Assembly: GCA_000512085.1 (NCBI GenBank)
Contig: ASPP01006237.1
Span: 1-26,905, forward strand
From: Reticulomyxa filosa
Taxonomy: Eukaryota; Foraminifera; Reticulomyxidae
DNA: 26,905 nucleotides
Direction of reading: 5' to 3'
Shown here: positions 1 through 9,982 of the stretch, in pieces
Layout of the letters: each line of letters starts with the position of its first letter
Numbering within the stretch: position 1 is the stretch's first letter
The notes under the pieces: model-generated
The model's input: only the letters and a program-made list of their open reading frames with translations
The model's database searches: none
What the model was told of the DNA's origin: nothing
Program-made: the position numbers and the translations under genes

Positions 1-799
1 TTTTTTTAAAAAAAAGTATCTACGTGACTTGGAGATTTCTAAAATGTAAAAAAAAAATTTGAAAATTTATTAATTTTAATAAAAGTTCAAATGATACGCA
101 TTATCGCAGAATTTTCAAAAATCATTTGAAATAATGTTGATTTCATCCAACAAAAAATAAAAAATAAAAAAAATTTAAATAATTTCAATGATAAAACTAC
201 ATTTTAAAAAGTTTAATTATAAAACTTTAATTTTTTCAAAAACTACGAAATATAAAATGCTAATTCTATTTTTAAAAGTATATACTTGACTTGAAGACTC
301 TTAAAAAAGAAAAAAAAAAGATTAAAAAACTTGTTTTGGCAATACATGTTTGATTTATATTTATTCATGTGAAATTTTGAAAAACATCCAAAAAAACTAT
401 GTTTTTATCAACTTAGAAAAAAGTTATTATAAAACAAATTATATTTAAAAACTTCAAGATTTATATATATTTTTAAAAAAATTTAAATGTTTATTTTTCA
501 TTTAGAAAATCGATCTCTTTATAGATTTGCTATTTATATTTGTAGTTTTTTGCAATTTACTGCAACAATTAATATAATATTCAATAAATAGTGAATAACT
601 ATTGTCTATTGTTTACCGTCCACCACACTCGTTGTAATTTTGTGTGTATACGTACAAGGATAAAAATCAAGAGAATGAAAACACAAGCACGAAACTCCAA
701 CACCCGTTGCAACGACAATTGCTTGGACGACCGGATTTATGCAAGGACTTGTTGACTACATCAGCGGTACGAGCGGACCTCCTGGGATGATCCATCATC
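1..799. other. AT-rich intergenic region
   Basis: This stretch is dominated by A and T runs up to about position 600, with stops in all frames and no recognisable gene. From about 600 the base composition becomes GC-richer. There is a short open stretch in one frame (about 691-835, ending with TGA) containing a glycine/histidine-rich segment, but its start is not defined. I see no RNA gene or repeat family here. Confidence 0.6.
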
Positions 800-964
800 A
801 TGACAACAGCAGCGGTGGAAGTGTTTACATGTGATGATCAATGCTCGAGTTTGTGTGATGATATGGATGCTGCACCTAACTTTGAGTCCTTTAGGTCACT
901 CGTGATCTGTGCTATCGCTATTTGCTTCTATCACCTTTTGCAATACTTTGTCGTTCGTCTGTAG
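800..964 (+). CDS. possible small single-pass membrane protein (54 aa)
   Basis: An ATG at 800 opens a 54-codon frame ending in TAG at 962-964. The first half is acidic and carries three cysteines. The second half is a strongly hydrophobic segment (around LVICAIAICFYHLL) that could be a membrane helix, followed by a short basic end. It lies in a local GC-rich island within AT-rich DNA, which is how exons look elsewhere in this window. A GT at about 759 and an AG at about 809 would also join, in phase, an upstream open segment to this frame, so it could be the last exon of a spliced gene. No family was recognised. It could be a chance ORF. Confidence 0.3.
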   Translation: MTTAAVEVFTCDDQCSSLCDDMDAAPNFESFRSLVICAIAICFYHLLQYFVVRL

Positions 965-1384
965 GACAAACGTAAAACTGAATCTCTGCTGCCTTAAACA
1001 GTTAGCACCTCCGTAAAATTTGTCTAACTTTTCTTTAGGAACTTGAGCTAGCTTGATTGAGAAGCTCTGGCATGCTTCCTCGTCACTCCATTACCGCAAG
1101 CTTTATATTAGATTCAAAAAAATAATAACTTTATCTTCATATTTGTGCATAGCATTTCTACAACGCAAAGATTTTATGAAAACTTCAACTGTTTTCACTT
1201 CAGTAGTAAAGTGAACTTTAAGCTAAACAAAACTCTACCCCCGGTTTTCTTCAAAACTGTTGTATCTTTATACGCAACCACCTTTGAGTTGCCAAAGTTA
1301 TCTGTAGCCTTTTATTGTGATTCATTGGCATTCTTTTTCCAAAAGGGTTCTATTTAGCTTTACCATTGCGTTGAGAGAAAAAGA
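965..1384. other. intergenic region before gene A
   Basis: No convincing coding sequence is visible. Open frames here are short and lack splice context. Composition returns to AT-rich after about 1100. Confidence 0.5.
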
Positions 1385-1432
1385 ATGGATGAACATCACC
1401 ATCACCATCATCACCATCACCAACATCGCCGA
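1385..1432 (+). repeat. CAT/CAC simple repeat, possible polyhistidine first exon
   Basis: An ATG at 1385 is followed by Asp, Glu and nine consecutive His codons, alternating CAT and CAC, then Gln-His-Arg-Arg. The segment ends at a good donor (GTAAGA, 1433). Splicing to an AG at 1508-1509 would keep phase 0 and join it to gene A downstream of the ATG at 1501. It may be a His-rich N-terminal exon of gene A or a simple-sequence tract in the 5' leader. Confidence 0.35.
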
Positions 1433-1500
1433 GTAAGACTTGGAGAGAGCAAGAAAAAACGCAAAACAAGGTGGAAAAAAAAACAACAATAACACAAAAC

Positions 1501-2457
1501 ATGTCAAAGGTAAACCTCGGAGAATGCAAAACCCAAGAAGAAATCCTGGACGTAATTGAGCAGTCTCGAAAAATTACGAGATTGATTATTAGCGCCGTCC
1601 AAAAAGGGTCCAAGTTTGAGGTGAGCCAAATATTAGAACATTATGGATTACCCATGACATCACGATTGCATTTCAAAGTTGTTGGTATTGTTATGGAACA
1701 ATGGGTTAGTTGATTTTCTTTTTCCCCTCCCCTTCTCCTCATTAATTTTTACGGTCTTTTCCACTACAAATCCGGATCAAGAAAAGGGGACAAAAAAAAA
1801 AAGGGGGGGAGAAAAAATTTAAAAACTCCGTCGATGGACTTTTTTTTGCGAGTATACGTACGTGAAAAAAAAAATAGAGATCAAAGAAAAAGTATAACTT
1901 AAAAAAAAACTCCTTTTTTGTCCCCCCTTTGCTCCTCCCCTTTGACAAAAAATTGAGTTTGGAAATGGAAAATTGCGACATGGAACAAAAAAATGAATAT
2001 AGTTCAGCTTGACGGGAATTGAAGACGAAGAACAAATATTTAATATACTGAAGAAAAATAAGTTTGCAATGGAAAAACTCAAGGCATCAGCATCTCGAGG
2101 CACAATTGTTATTTCAGATTTGTTGAGTGAGTGGGAGTTACCAATTGGGGCATTACAATCGAAAGTCATTCGAAAAATTCAAGACTATTTTAAAGAAGAA
2201 GTGAAAAAAAAATATGTTTTTCATTGCCAAAAAAAAAATAACAACGACAAAACCTAAACGTCTCTGCATTCAAACCAAACGAAACAATAAAATTGCATGT
2301 AAAAAATTTTTAAAAAAATTGATTATGTGTATGTGTAATTCTTTTGTAAACGTTTTGAAAGATCAGCAAAAACGAAAGCACAAAAACTGAAAATACCAGC
2401 ACCGCGACAGCCGATGCACGTGACAATAACGAGAAAGACGCACACAATGCACAGTAA
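1501..2457 (+). CDS. hypothetical protein with two copies of a ~55-residue module
   Basis: I read three exons, all joined in phase 0: 1501-1704, 2003-2200 and 2362-2457. The first intron starts GTTAGT and ends ATATAG; the second starts GTGAAA and ends TGAAAG. Exons 1 and 2 each encode a copy of the same module. Each copy begins with an acidic helix (EEILDVIEQ versus EEQIFNILK), has a basic/hydrophobic middle, and then a matching motif (SQILEHYGLP versus SDLLSEWELP), and ends in a V/I-rich helix. Exon 3 is a low-complexity tail rich in Asn, Thr, Ala, Asp and Glu. I do not recognise the family. The start could instead lie at 1385 through a His-rich exon. The last exon is the least certain, because low-complexity coding is hard to tell from chance ORFs. 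Alternating basic and hydrophobic residues suggest a helical DNA- or protein-binding module, but this is only inference. Confidence 0.5.
1705..2002 (+). other. gene A intron 1 with inverted repeat
   Basis: This intron contains a G-run/A-run segment at 1786-1809 and a segment at 1912-1927 that can pair with it (GGGGACAAAAAA against TTTTTTGTCCCC). The loop is about 100 nt. It also has pyrimidine-rich tracts near both ends. Confidence 0.5.
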
Positions 2458-3344
2458 TATTACAGGGGCTGATGAAATAAAAATCAGATAATTACCAATG
2501 CAAATAGTGATGATAATGAAAAAAAAAACAAAAATTGAGGGTTGACAGTCCTGACAAAACAAATTTCTCATTTTCAAGTTTGTGTTCATTGGTTATACCT
2601 CTTTTTATGGAACCAAATGGTCCATTCTTTGAGGTTGTATTTGTGGAAAATGAAAATGCGATATTGTGTGTGAGTTTTTGATCTTTTTTTATTTTATTTT
2701 TGTTTTTATTTTCATGAGTTGTGGTTGACATCTTCTGCTTTCATTGGATTTTTCCTAATGTGTCTCATTCGCTCTCTTTTCCCAACGTGGGATAGCAGAC
2801 GCCAACATTTCTCAGGTAAAAAAAAATTTTGGAAGTATTTGCCTAATATATATCACTGCACTCAGGGCGTATTCACTTTTTGGAGTGAACCTAATACATT
2901 TTAATGTAATCACTGTCCTACAGGTTTACAAAAAACAATTTGAAGATTTTCAAAGAAATAAAATATACAATCACAGATATTTAGGATGAATTTGATTTAA
3001 ATTTGTATGAAAAACTTGGAATTATTTGTAAATACATAATCTAAAAAAAGTCCAAATTAAGGCATTTTAAAACCACTTTAGTTTTGGGAAGATCTCCTAA
3101 AGTAATATTTTAAGTCTTTAAAAACATTGAACTTAGTTTTCAAATATGACAAGAATTATTGGTTTCGAAAAATTTTTTAAGTAAACTCAAACGGGGATAG
3201 ATGTCGGAACTAGGAAGTGTAAGAGAGTAACGACAAAGTTGAAATTGAGGCATATTAATTTAAATTAATAATCATTCCACGTTTTTGTGCATTTTCTTCA
3301 ACTCAGAATTTTGTTCTCGCTTTAAAAGGAGGAACTAGGAAAAC
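2458..3344. other. intergenic region between genes A and B
   Basis: This is AT-rich with long A and T runs. A segment near 2719-2813 reads as a short hydrophobic peptide ending at a CAG/GTAAAA donor-like site, but it has no supporting upstream or downstream exon. A short Asn/Asp/Lys-rich open segment near 2490-2545 might belong to the low-complexity tail of gene A. Nothing else can be supported. Confidence 0.5.
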
Positions 3345-6300
3345 ATGAGAGGAGAAAAGAAACCATTAGCCAATAAATATTCTCAAAGCTATACAGACTT
3401 GAATAGTCTAGTAAGTGCAGAGGAGGAACAACCTAGGTCGTCTGCCCCAATACCCACTTCAGCCATGTCTCTAAAGTTAATTTCACTGAGCGAACAAACT
3501 CAAAAAAAAAGAGCATTAATTTGCGGTTAACGAAAAACGGAATAAAAAAACAAAAACAAACCCTAAAACTCCAATCAAAGGAACAGAAAACTGAAAAACC
3601 TCAATATTCCTCATGGAGCACATCAAGAGACAAGTTGCGACGCTTCCTCCACATTTGAAAAATGCCCTTCTTCAGGCCGTTCAGCATGGAGCGAGCCAAT
3701 AATAAAAAAGAGACCAACAGAGCCTGTTGCAAATGACAAAACGGAGTCTCTCGCTCGTGACACTATACGTTTGCAAAACATTGCGCCGTTATTCGATAGT
3801 GCTCAAAATGAAACCAGCCCTGAACTTTTGAAATCAGCACTATCAACTGTTGTCCAAAGTTTGGCACAAGTTGAGAAAGAGGAGGCAGAAAAACATTTGC
3901 ACATCGCGTATTCTACGTTACCAAACCAAAAAAAAAAAATTATTAAAATAAAAAATAAAAAAAGGAAATTGCACAACTCAATCCAAGTAGTCTTGATATA
4001 AATGAAATAATGGACAAAGCAAACCAAGAGATAGTAGTCAATGAATTGTTGACTACGTCACTGTTAATGGGAGCATCGACCCAACAAGTGCTAAGAGATG
4101 CACCCATGGAACAGGCACTGACAAGGATGAAAACAATGTTGTACAAATACTATCAACAAACGTACCCGCAATTGCAAATGCCACTATTGGCAAGCGACAT
4201 CACTCCGATGCCACACGTTTCGGGATGCAACTCAACGAAAATTAAACACAGTAATACAAGTATTCAAAACACGATCGATCCGATGAAACTAATCGAGTCC
4301 CAATGGGAGCTCATTCACAATTTATCAAAAGGATTGCCGGCGTTTCAACACAACGTAAATGTTCGTCTAATTGTTGCCAGTGTCGCAAAAAAAAAAAAAA
4401 AAAAAACAAGGCAAAGCTACGTAGCTGTTCTAATTTTTTTTTACGGGGGAAACACTATAGGAAAATGAACAAGGCTTAGCACAAGGACAACACACACGGT
4501 TATTGGAACAAACAACCCGATTGGAAGAAGCCATTGGAAAGTTGTCTCAAAAATTTGATAACCAGGAGCGTACGACTCCTAAATCGGGAAGCTTGTTTGT
4601 GCCCACACAACGTCAGTGCAATAGCACTATTCCCGCTACTGACAAAAATGCACAGTGCCAACTATTTGCGTTTAGTTTGTTTGTTTTTTTTTGGTAAATA
4701 CTTTCTTTTTCTTCTTAAGATATTGTCGGTGCAAACAAAATGTATGTACATAATATTTTAAAAAATTGATGGGGGAAATGGGAACACATGCTTCCGGGAA
4801 GATTGCAAGAACAAGCAAAAGAGCTGGAAAAAGTAACCTCGAGAATAGAAAACGCTTTGGAAAAAATTGAAGACCCACTTTTTTTCAAAGCAGAATTTGT
4901 CATTTAACAAATGAAGCGCACAGTTTTTTTCACAAAAACATCTTTCTATCTGTCTTAGCAAATATTTGCAATCAACACAAAAAATTTTGTAATATATTTT
5001 AGGCCTGCAAAAAAAAATGACCGAGATGGAAGAGTCATTGGAAAAACACACTGAGGAATTAGGAAAACGTGTACAAAATTCAATAATCAAATTTCGTGAT
5101 ATTGAAAATACTGGTGATTTGATCAATGCTGGCGTTTCTCCAAATCTTTTTATTGCCAATTTTCAACCCGTTGTTTTATTTACCTTTTTTTTTTTGTTAA
5201 AAAAAAGTTCCAATTCTATAGGGTGCCCTTTTCAAACAAACAGGAAGAGAAAGAAGCCGTGGCAACAACCCAAGAGGCAAAAAAAGGGGAATGGATTGGA
5301 TTTAATTACGAACAAAAACGAACTGAAATTAAAGGGTTGATTGAACAACTATTAGATTGTGCTAATGAAGTAGATGAAAGTAACAAAGATCTACAAGTCC
5401 CGTTTTTTGCTCAAACCAAACCCAATTGCAAATCATTCCACCTTATTTGAGGGTGAAAAAGATCATGAAAGCGATACAGCTCCCAGTTTTGCTTTTTTTT
5501 TTTTTTTTTTGTAACGGGGGCAGCTGCTTGTTTAGATATTTTGGTATGAACTTGCTGTTGAATTGAACAGCTCACATCAGGGCCCAAATTGAAAAAGTCA
5601 AGTTATGGATTGAAGGAGGGACATCTGTTCCAACAAGTACTCCACTTGTGGTATGATCCACCTATTTTTTGCCCTTGACCTTTTACAAAAAAAATATGCA
5701 CATGACGTGTGCAATACAGAAAATGTCAACAGGTGACACACAAAGTGAAAAGACGGCACATGGAGGGATGATACAAGCGACATCAGATAACATACCAAGA
5801 AAATCGCAGACTTCTGGGCAGCCACTATCTGGAATACAAATGAAACCAAACACGGAAAGTATCGTAGGGTAAGAGCGCGTTTTTTTTTTTCCAAAAGGGG
5901 TCTAGGTTGTTTGTAGTGAATCACTCTCCACAAGAAGTCGCCAGTCATACAACAAAAAATATGTACATATTGCCACGATTTGCAAAAGGTTGGAAAGAGA
6001 AGAAGAAAAATATCAAAAGCAAGACATAGTAAATAATGAGATTTCTTTTCCACGAATTATTCATACACGCCCACCAGAGCTGCAATTTCTGAAAACTGCT
6101 GCTCCAAAGAGAGTACGCATTGCAAAAAAAAAGTGCAAGACGATACGAAAGGCAAAGGCTTGTTCACAAATGGAAACAATTGAAGAAGAACATGTGAAAA
6201 ATTTTTTATTTTAATATATTCATTTATTTTTGTTTGAAAATTATATATCATTCCAAAAAAAAAAAGTTGTGCAAAAAGAAATCTCAAGAACAAAAAATTC

Positions 6301-7479
6301 CATTGCCAAAACCAATCCTTCAAGAGCTGCTATATCATGAAGAAACATCAGCACCACAAGAAATTAAAAAGAATTTACCGATCAATAAAACGGAAAAAGA
6401 AGATAAAATGGTTAACACATCAGAAACACTGGATAATAAGTTATCACAGCAAACGCCGGCGCAAGACAGAGCAACAAACACTTTACCCAAGAAAACTACC
6501 GGTAACAATAAAGCCATAAGTGATTTTTGTGAAAAGATTTTGGATCAAATGTTTTCTGAGGAAGTGATGGCAAGCATTGGCTCTGGTGTTGTGCCAAAGA
6601 GTGGTATAGTTACAAACGGTATTGACAACATTTCACACAAACACCCGATAAACCATGACGATCTCACAAATGAAAAAAAGTCTGATCCGTTCATGTTGAT
6701 GATTGAGTGTCTATCCAACGTTCATATCCCACCTGATCGCGCCCTCAAAAAAGTGTCAGGCCCCCACGAATTTGTAAAAAAATCCGTCGTTCAGCACGGA
6801 ACAGAAAGCAGTAAAAAAATTCTTTTATCTTGCTTTATTATGTTTTTATTTCTTTTTTTGTTATTAAATTTGAATGGTTGATTTTGCTATGATAGAAAGA
6901 AATAAAAACCATGCAAAGTTGTTTAAGAAAAAAAATCCAACGGTTCATGAATCGAGCCACTTGTATCAATTTACAGAAACCCAAAAAGCACTTATCCGCA
7001 AGTATGGTAACAACACGAGCCACTGGAACGCAGTTCCTACTGTTGATGCAGATGAAAGTTCCATTTCATCTTTGGATACAGTAAGTACACAGAACAATTC
7101 AATGCTCTCGTCGTTGGTAACAACAGAATCGGCTGATGTCCAAAAACATTTTATTGGGTAAACTTGCTGTTTTTTGACAAATGAGATCTCTAAAATAAAA
7201 AATGCTTTGTTTTTTCATTGCAGAGATGAGCACTTCGGTGATGAAAGTTTTGGAACTGAAGATATTTTTGCCATGATTGGATCAATCCCAAACAGTATTG
7301 ACAATAGTGCTGCTGAAACGGCTATAAACGAAAGCAATGAAAACCTTCTTGGTGTAGAATTAGATGAAAAAAATCAAATACAACAAAAAAATGAAACAAA
7401 CAAAAAGACACAGTCTGATGAAATACAAAGTATCAATAACAAAATTGAGAAACCACTTCCGTTGGAGACTATAAATTGA
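3345..7479 (+). CDS. multi-exon coiled-coil protein, unrecognised
   Basis: About 14 exons encode roughly 1,000 residues. Firm exons with matching phase are 3965-4354, 4461-4654, 5244-5396, 5571-5650, 5720-5868, 5989-6193, 6267-6810, 6896-7157 and 7224-7479 (stop TGA). Less firm exons are the first (from ATG 3345), about 3579-3917, 4802 to about 4905, about 5004-5169 and 5452-5485. The N-terminal third is polar and helical. The middle (exons at 4461, 4802, 5004 and 5244) is rich in heptad-like Leu/Ile with Glu, Gln and Lys, for example LLEQTTRLEEAIGKLSQKF, which indicates coiled coil. A basic patch (KKKCKTIRKAK, about 6127-6160) could be a nuclear signal. The C-terminal third is Ser/Asn/Asp-rich and acidic. 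No catalytic motif, signal peptide or membrane helix was seen, and I do not recognise a family. A structural role (cytoskeletal, centrosomal or nuclear pore) would fit the coiled coils but is unproven. Confidence 0.7.
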
Positions 7480-8394
7480 AGTGCCTTTTCAATTTTTTTG
7501 TTTATTTAGTTTATTTATTATCTTGTAGCTACTAATTTACCATATTTTTATTTTTACATAGTTTTAATTTGTCATTCTTAATTTCAATTCCAAATTATAT
7601 CTATTTTCTCACTAAAGAAATAGCATTTTTTGTTTTAAAAAAGTATTTACAAATCAAGTAGTTTTTAAATATTTTTTGATTTTTTCCGATTGTTTCAAAA
7701 TTTTGCTTTTTGTAAAAGCATTTTAGAAAGTACTTATGATTAGTTTTTTAAAATTTTGATTAAATGCTGTTTCATCACTGAGAAAATTAAGAAGCCGTTT
7801 TATGTGTCAACTTTTTTACATTCTATATCTCTTTTGTCAAAGGTATTGACAAAAAAAAACAAATATCAAAGCTAACAAATAAATAATCTTTTTTTCTTAT
7901 TAACATCGATAATCTGTACATATTTATTCCGTTCAGTGAGACGTACTAGTCGTTGTAGACGATATAAGTACTCGTTTGAAATGGTACCCGATTAGAATAG
8001 CATTCAGGTGCTAGTATTAAGTTGAATAGTACAGTAACTCCAAAGCTAGATATATGAAAAGTATATTGATCAATTAGCTTTTTTGTACTTTTGTATCTCC
8101 TTAAAAACTGTTTGTGTTGATGTCTGCTCTTCAACGCTTGTCACACAAGTTTAAGTCTAACTGCATCGCTTATCTGTGCATAGTTGTTTTTTTTGAATCA
8201 AGTTTTTGTACAGTTAAATTAAGTATTACAAACAACTTGCTTATTGTTCTGAATGCACTGCATTAGATCCAATTAAAGTCATAAAGATATATCATTGTCT
8301 ACGCTCCTTGGGCCTGGCAACTACACACAAGCACGGACTTCAGATTTTAAAGAACCTGAGTTTTTTAAATAGAATTTGAAAAAAGACCTGTCTA
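7480..8394. other. intergenic region between genes B and C
   Basis: This region is strongly AT-rich with no supported coding exon. It must hold the 3' end of gene B and the promoter and leader of gene C. No clear TATA-like or polyadenylation element can be singled out in such AT-rich DNA. Confidence 0.6.
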
Positions 8395-9602
8395 ATGATG
8401 ATTCAACGCGTAGGTCTTCGTTCTCTTCAATTATTGTCACCAGTCAAAAAACCCTTTGCAAAGGATGCTTCTGTGTATCATGCAACACCTTCTCTGGTGC
8501 GACTCTTCTCTCAAAACAAGCCTACCGACCTTCCGTCCACCATCCAACCATCAGATGCCTTAGCCCGAGCTTGTTATGAAAACTCCAAATGATTTCGCTG
8601 CAATGCCAAGTTGCCAAATGATTAATTCTGGTTGTTTGTTTTTGAACAATAGACACAGGATCTGTGGATTCTTTAGACAAGTTCATGCAAAAATCCTACC
8701 CACCAGGACCACGAAACGCAGGAGGTAAGCAATAAAAGGGGCCCCAAAAAAAGTTGTGACAAAAGTTGAACACACAAAAATCCTCAATCTCACTAAAAGA
8801 AATTTTCAAATCAATCAAAAAAATAAATAAATAAATAAATAAAAGAAATAATAATAACAATAACAATAATAATTAATAGAATACGTTGTGATGAGTGCAG
8901 ACACAGTGGTGCAATACATAAAAAAAAAATCAATTGTGGGTACTGACTTTTGGATTAGCATGTTGTGCCGTTGAGATGATGCAAGCAGCAGCCGGGTAAT
9001 ATATTTGTTTGTTGGATAGACCAATTTGATGAATTGTTTCACATCAAAAAACAATTCTGTGACTTACACTGAATACATAACAATAACAGACGGTACGATT
9101 TCCACCGATTTAACATGATATTCCGAGCATCTCCTCGTCAAGCACGTGTGATGATTGTGGCCGGCACATTGTGTAACAAAGTTTTGTTGTTCTAAAAATG
9201 TAACTTAAATGTGGCACCCCCCTTTTATTAAAAAAAAAAGATGGCACCCGCATTGCGATCTTGCTATGACATGATGCCCGTTCCGAAATATGTGGTGTCA
9301 ATGGGAAGTTGTGCAAACGGAGGAGGATATTACCATGTTTCGTATTGTATTTTTATTTTTATCTTTATTTTTAGTTGTTGTATTAACGATTTGTAACCTC
9401 ATTTTTTTTAAAAATATATTTCACTTGGCTTTTTATCGAATAGTATTCCTATTCAGTTGTTCGTGGATGTGATCGAATTGTCCCAGTCGATATCTATGTA
9501 CCTGGATGTCCTCCTTGTGGAGAAGCTCTATTATACGGAATGATTCAATTACAAAAAAAAGTCAACCGTGAAACATACTTTTTGAACTGGTGGAGAAAGT
9601 GA
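8395..9602 (+). CDS. NDUFS7: NADH:ubiquinone oxidoreductase 20 kDa subunit (NDUFS7/PSST/NuoB)
   Basis: This is the complex I subunit that carries terminal iron-sulfur cluster N2 and helps form the quinone site in the mitochondrial inner membrane. There are six exons: 8395-8572, 8653-8724, 8880-8995, 9090-9180, 9241-9336 and 9444-9602. All phases agree except for one base in exon 3. The N-terminal ~40 residues are rich in Arg, Ser and Leu, typical of a mitochondrial targeting peptide. Family hallmarks follow in order: [79 protein letters not shown] and EALLYG. The four N2 ligands are present (Cys111, Cys112, Cys176, Cys206 in the spliced numbering). Length is 236 residues if one A is discounted. 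The A run at 8920-8929 has one A too many, so the literal sequence goes out of frame just before the TFGLACC motif. An extra Cys follows the last ligand (PGCPPCG), where many homologues have Thr-Ala. Confidence 0.96.
8819..8878 (+). repeat. (AAAT)n/(AAT)n microsatellite in intron 2 of the NDUFS7 gene
   Basis: Tandem AAAT units followed by AAT/AAC units lie directly upstream of the exon 3 acceptor (AATAG). The tract is simple sequence and carries no coding potential. Confidence 0.85.
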
Positions 9603-9982
9603 GAAGTTCACAAGAGGGGGCGCAAAAGTTTGTTTTGGACATTGCAAAAATAAATACACACCTCTCCTGGCTTTATCCAAAAAAACTTTCTGTGTAGTCA
9701 AGCCTTCACAATAAAAAAAGCTGAAATAAATTCCACAAACTCCATTTTCTATCGACAATTCTGAAAATCTACATATTTCATATTAAAACCATTCTTTTGA
9801 ATATCATTTACTCAAAAAATATACATTTTAACCTGCTTTCCAAGCAAGAGAATACCTTTTGACTTTTTCACGACCTTTTTTATGATTAGCCAAACATTGT
9901 CTGACTAGCAAAGGCAAGGTTAGGGTCAACTTTTAGTTTTTTAAATAAAATTTATCGGTGTAACCTTTTCCGCTCATTCAAA
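9603..9982. other. intergenic region between genes C and D
   Basis: This 380-base AT-rich spacer between two plus-strand genes must hold the 3' end of the NDUFS7 gene and the promoter and leader of the metalloprotease gene. A minus-strand open frame here has no family features. AATAAA-like words occur, for example near 9947, but cannot be assigned a role. Confidence 0.6.

Noticed and set aside
1385..1420. His-codon run as an engineered His tag or vector contamination
   Set aside because: It has nine His codons flanked by non-vector, AT-rich genomic sequence and ends at a natural donor-like site; it looks like an ordinary CAT/CAC simple repeat.
2719..2904. Hydrophobic plus-strand frame with a CAG/GTAAAA donor-like end
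   Set aside because: No start context, no joining exon and biased composition; probably chance.
8880..8995. NDUFS7 as a pseudogene
   Set aside because: Only one base disagrees, at a ten-A run, while all splice sites, cluster ligands and family motifs are intact across six exons.
9110..9316. Minus-strand frame across NDUFS7 exons 4 and 5
   Set aside because: It runs across a well-supported intron and two conserved exons on the other strand.
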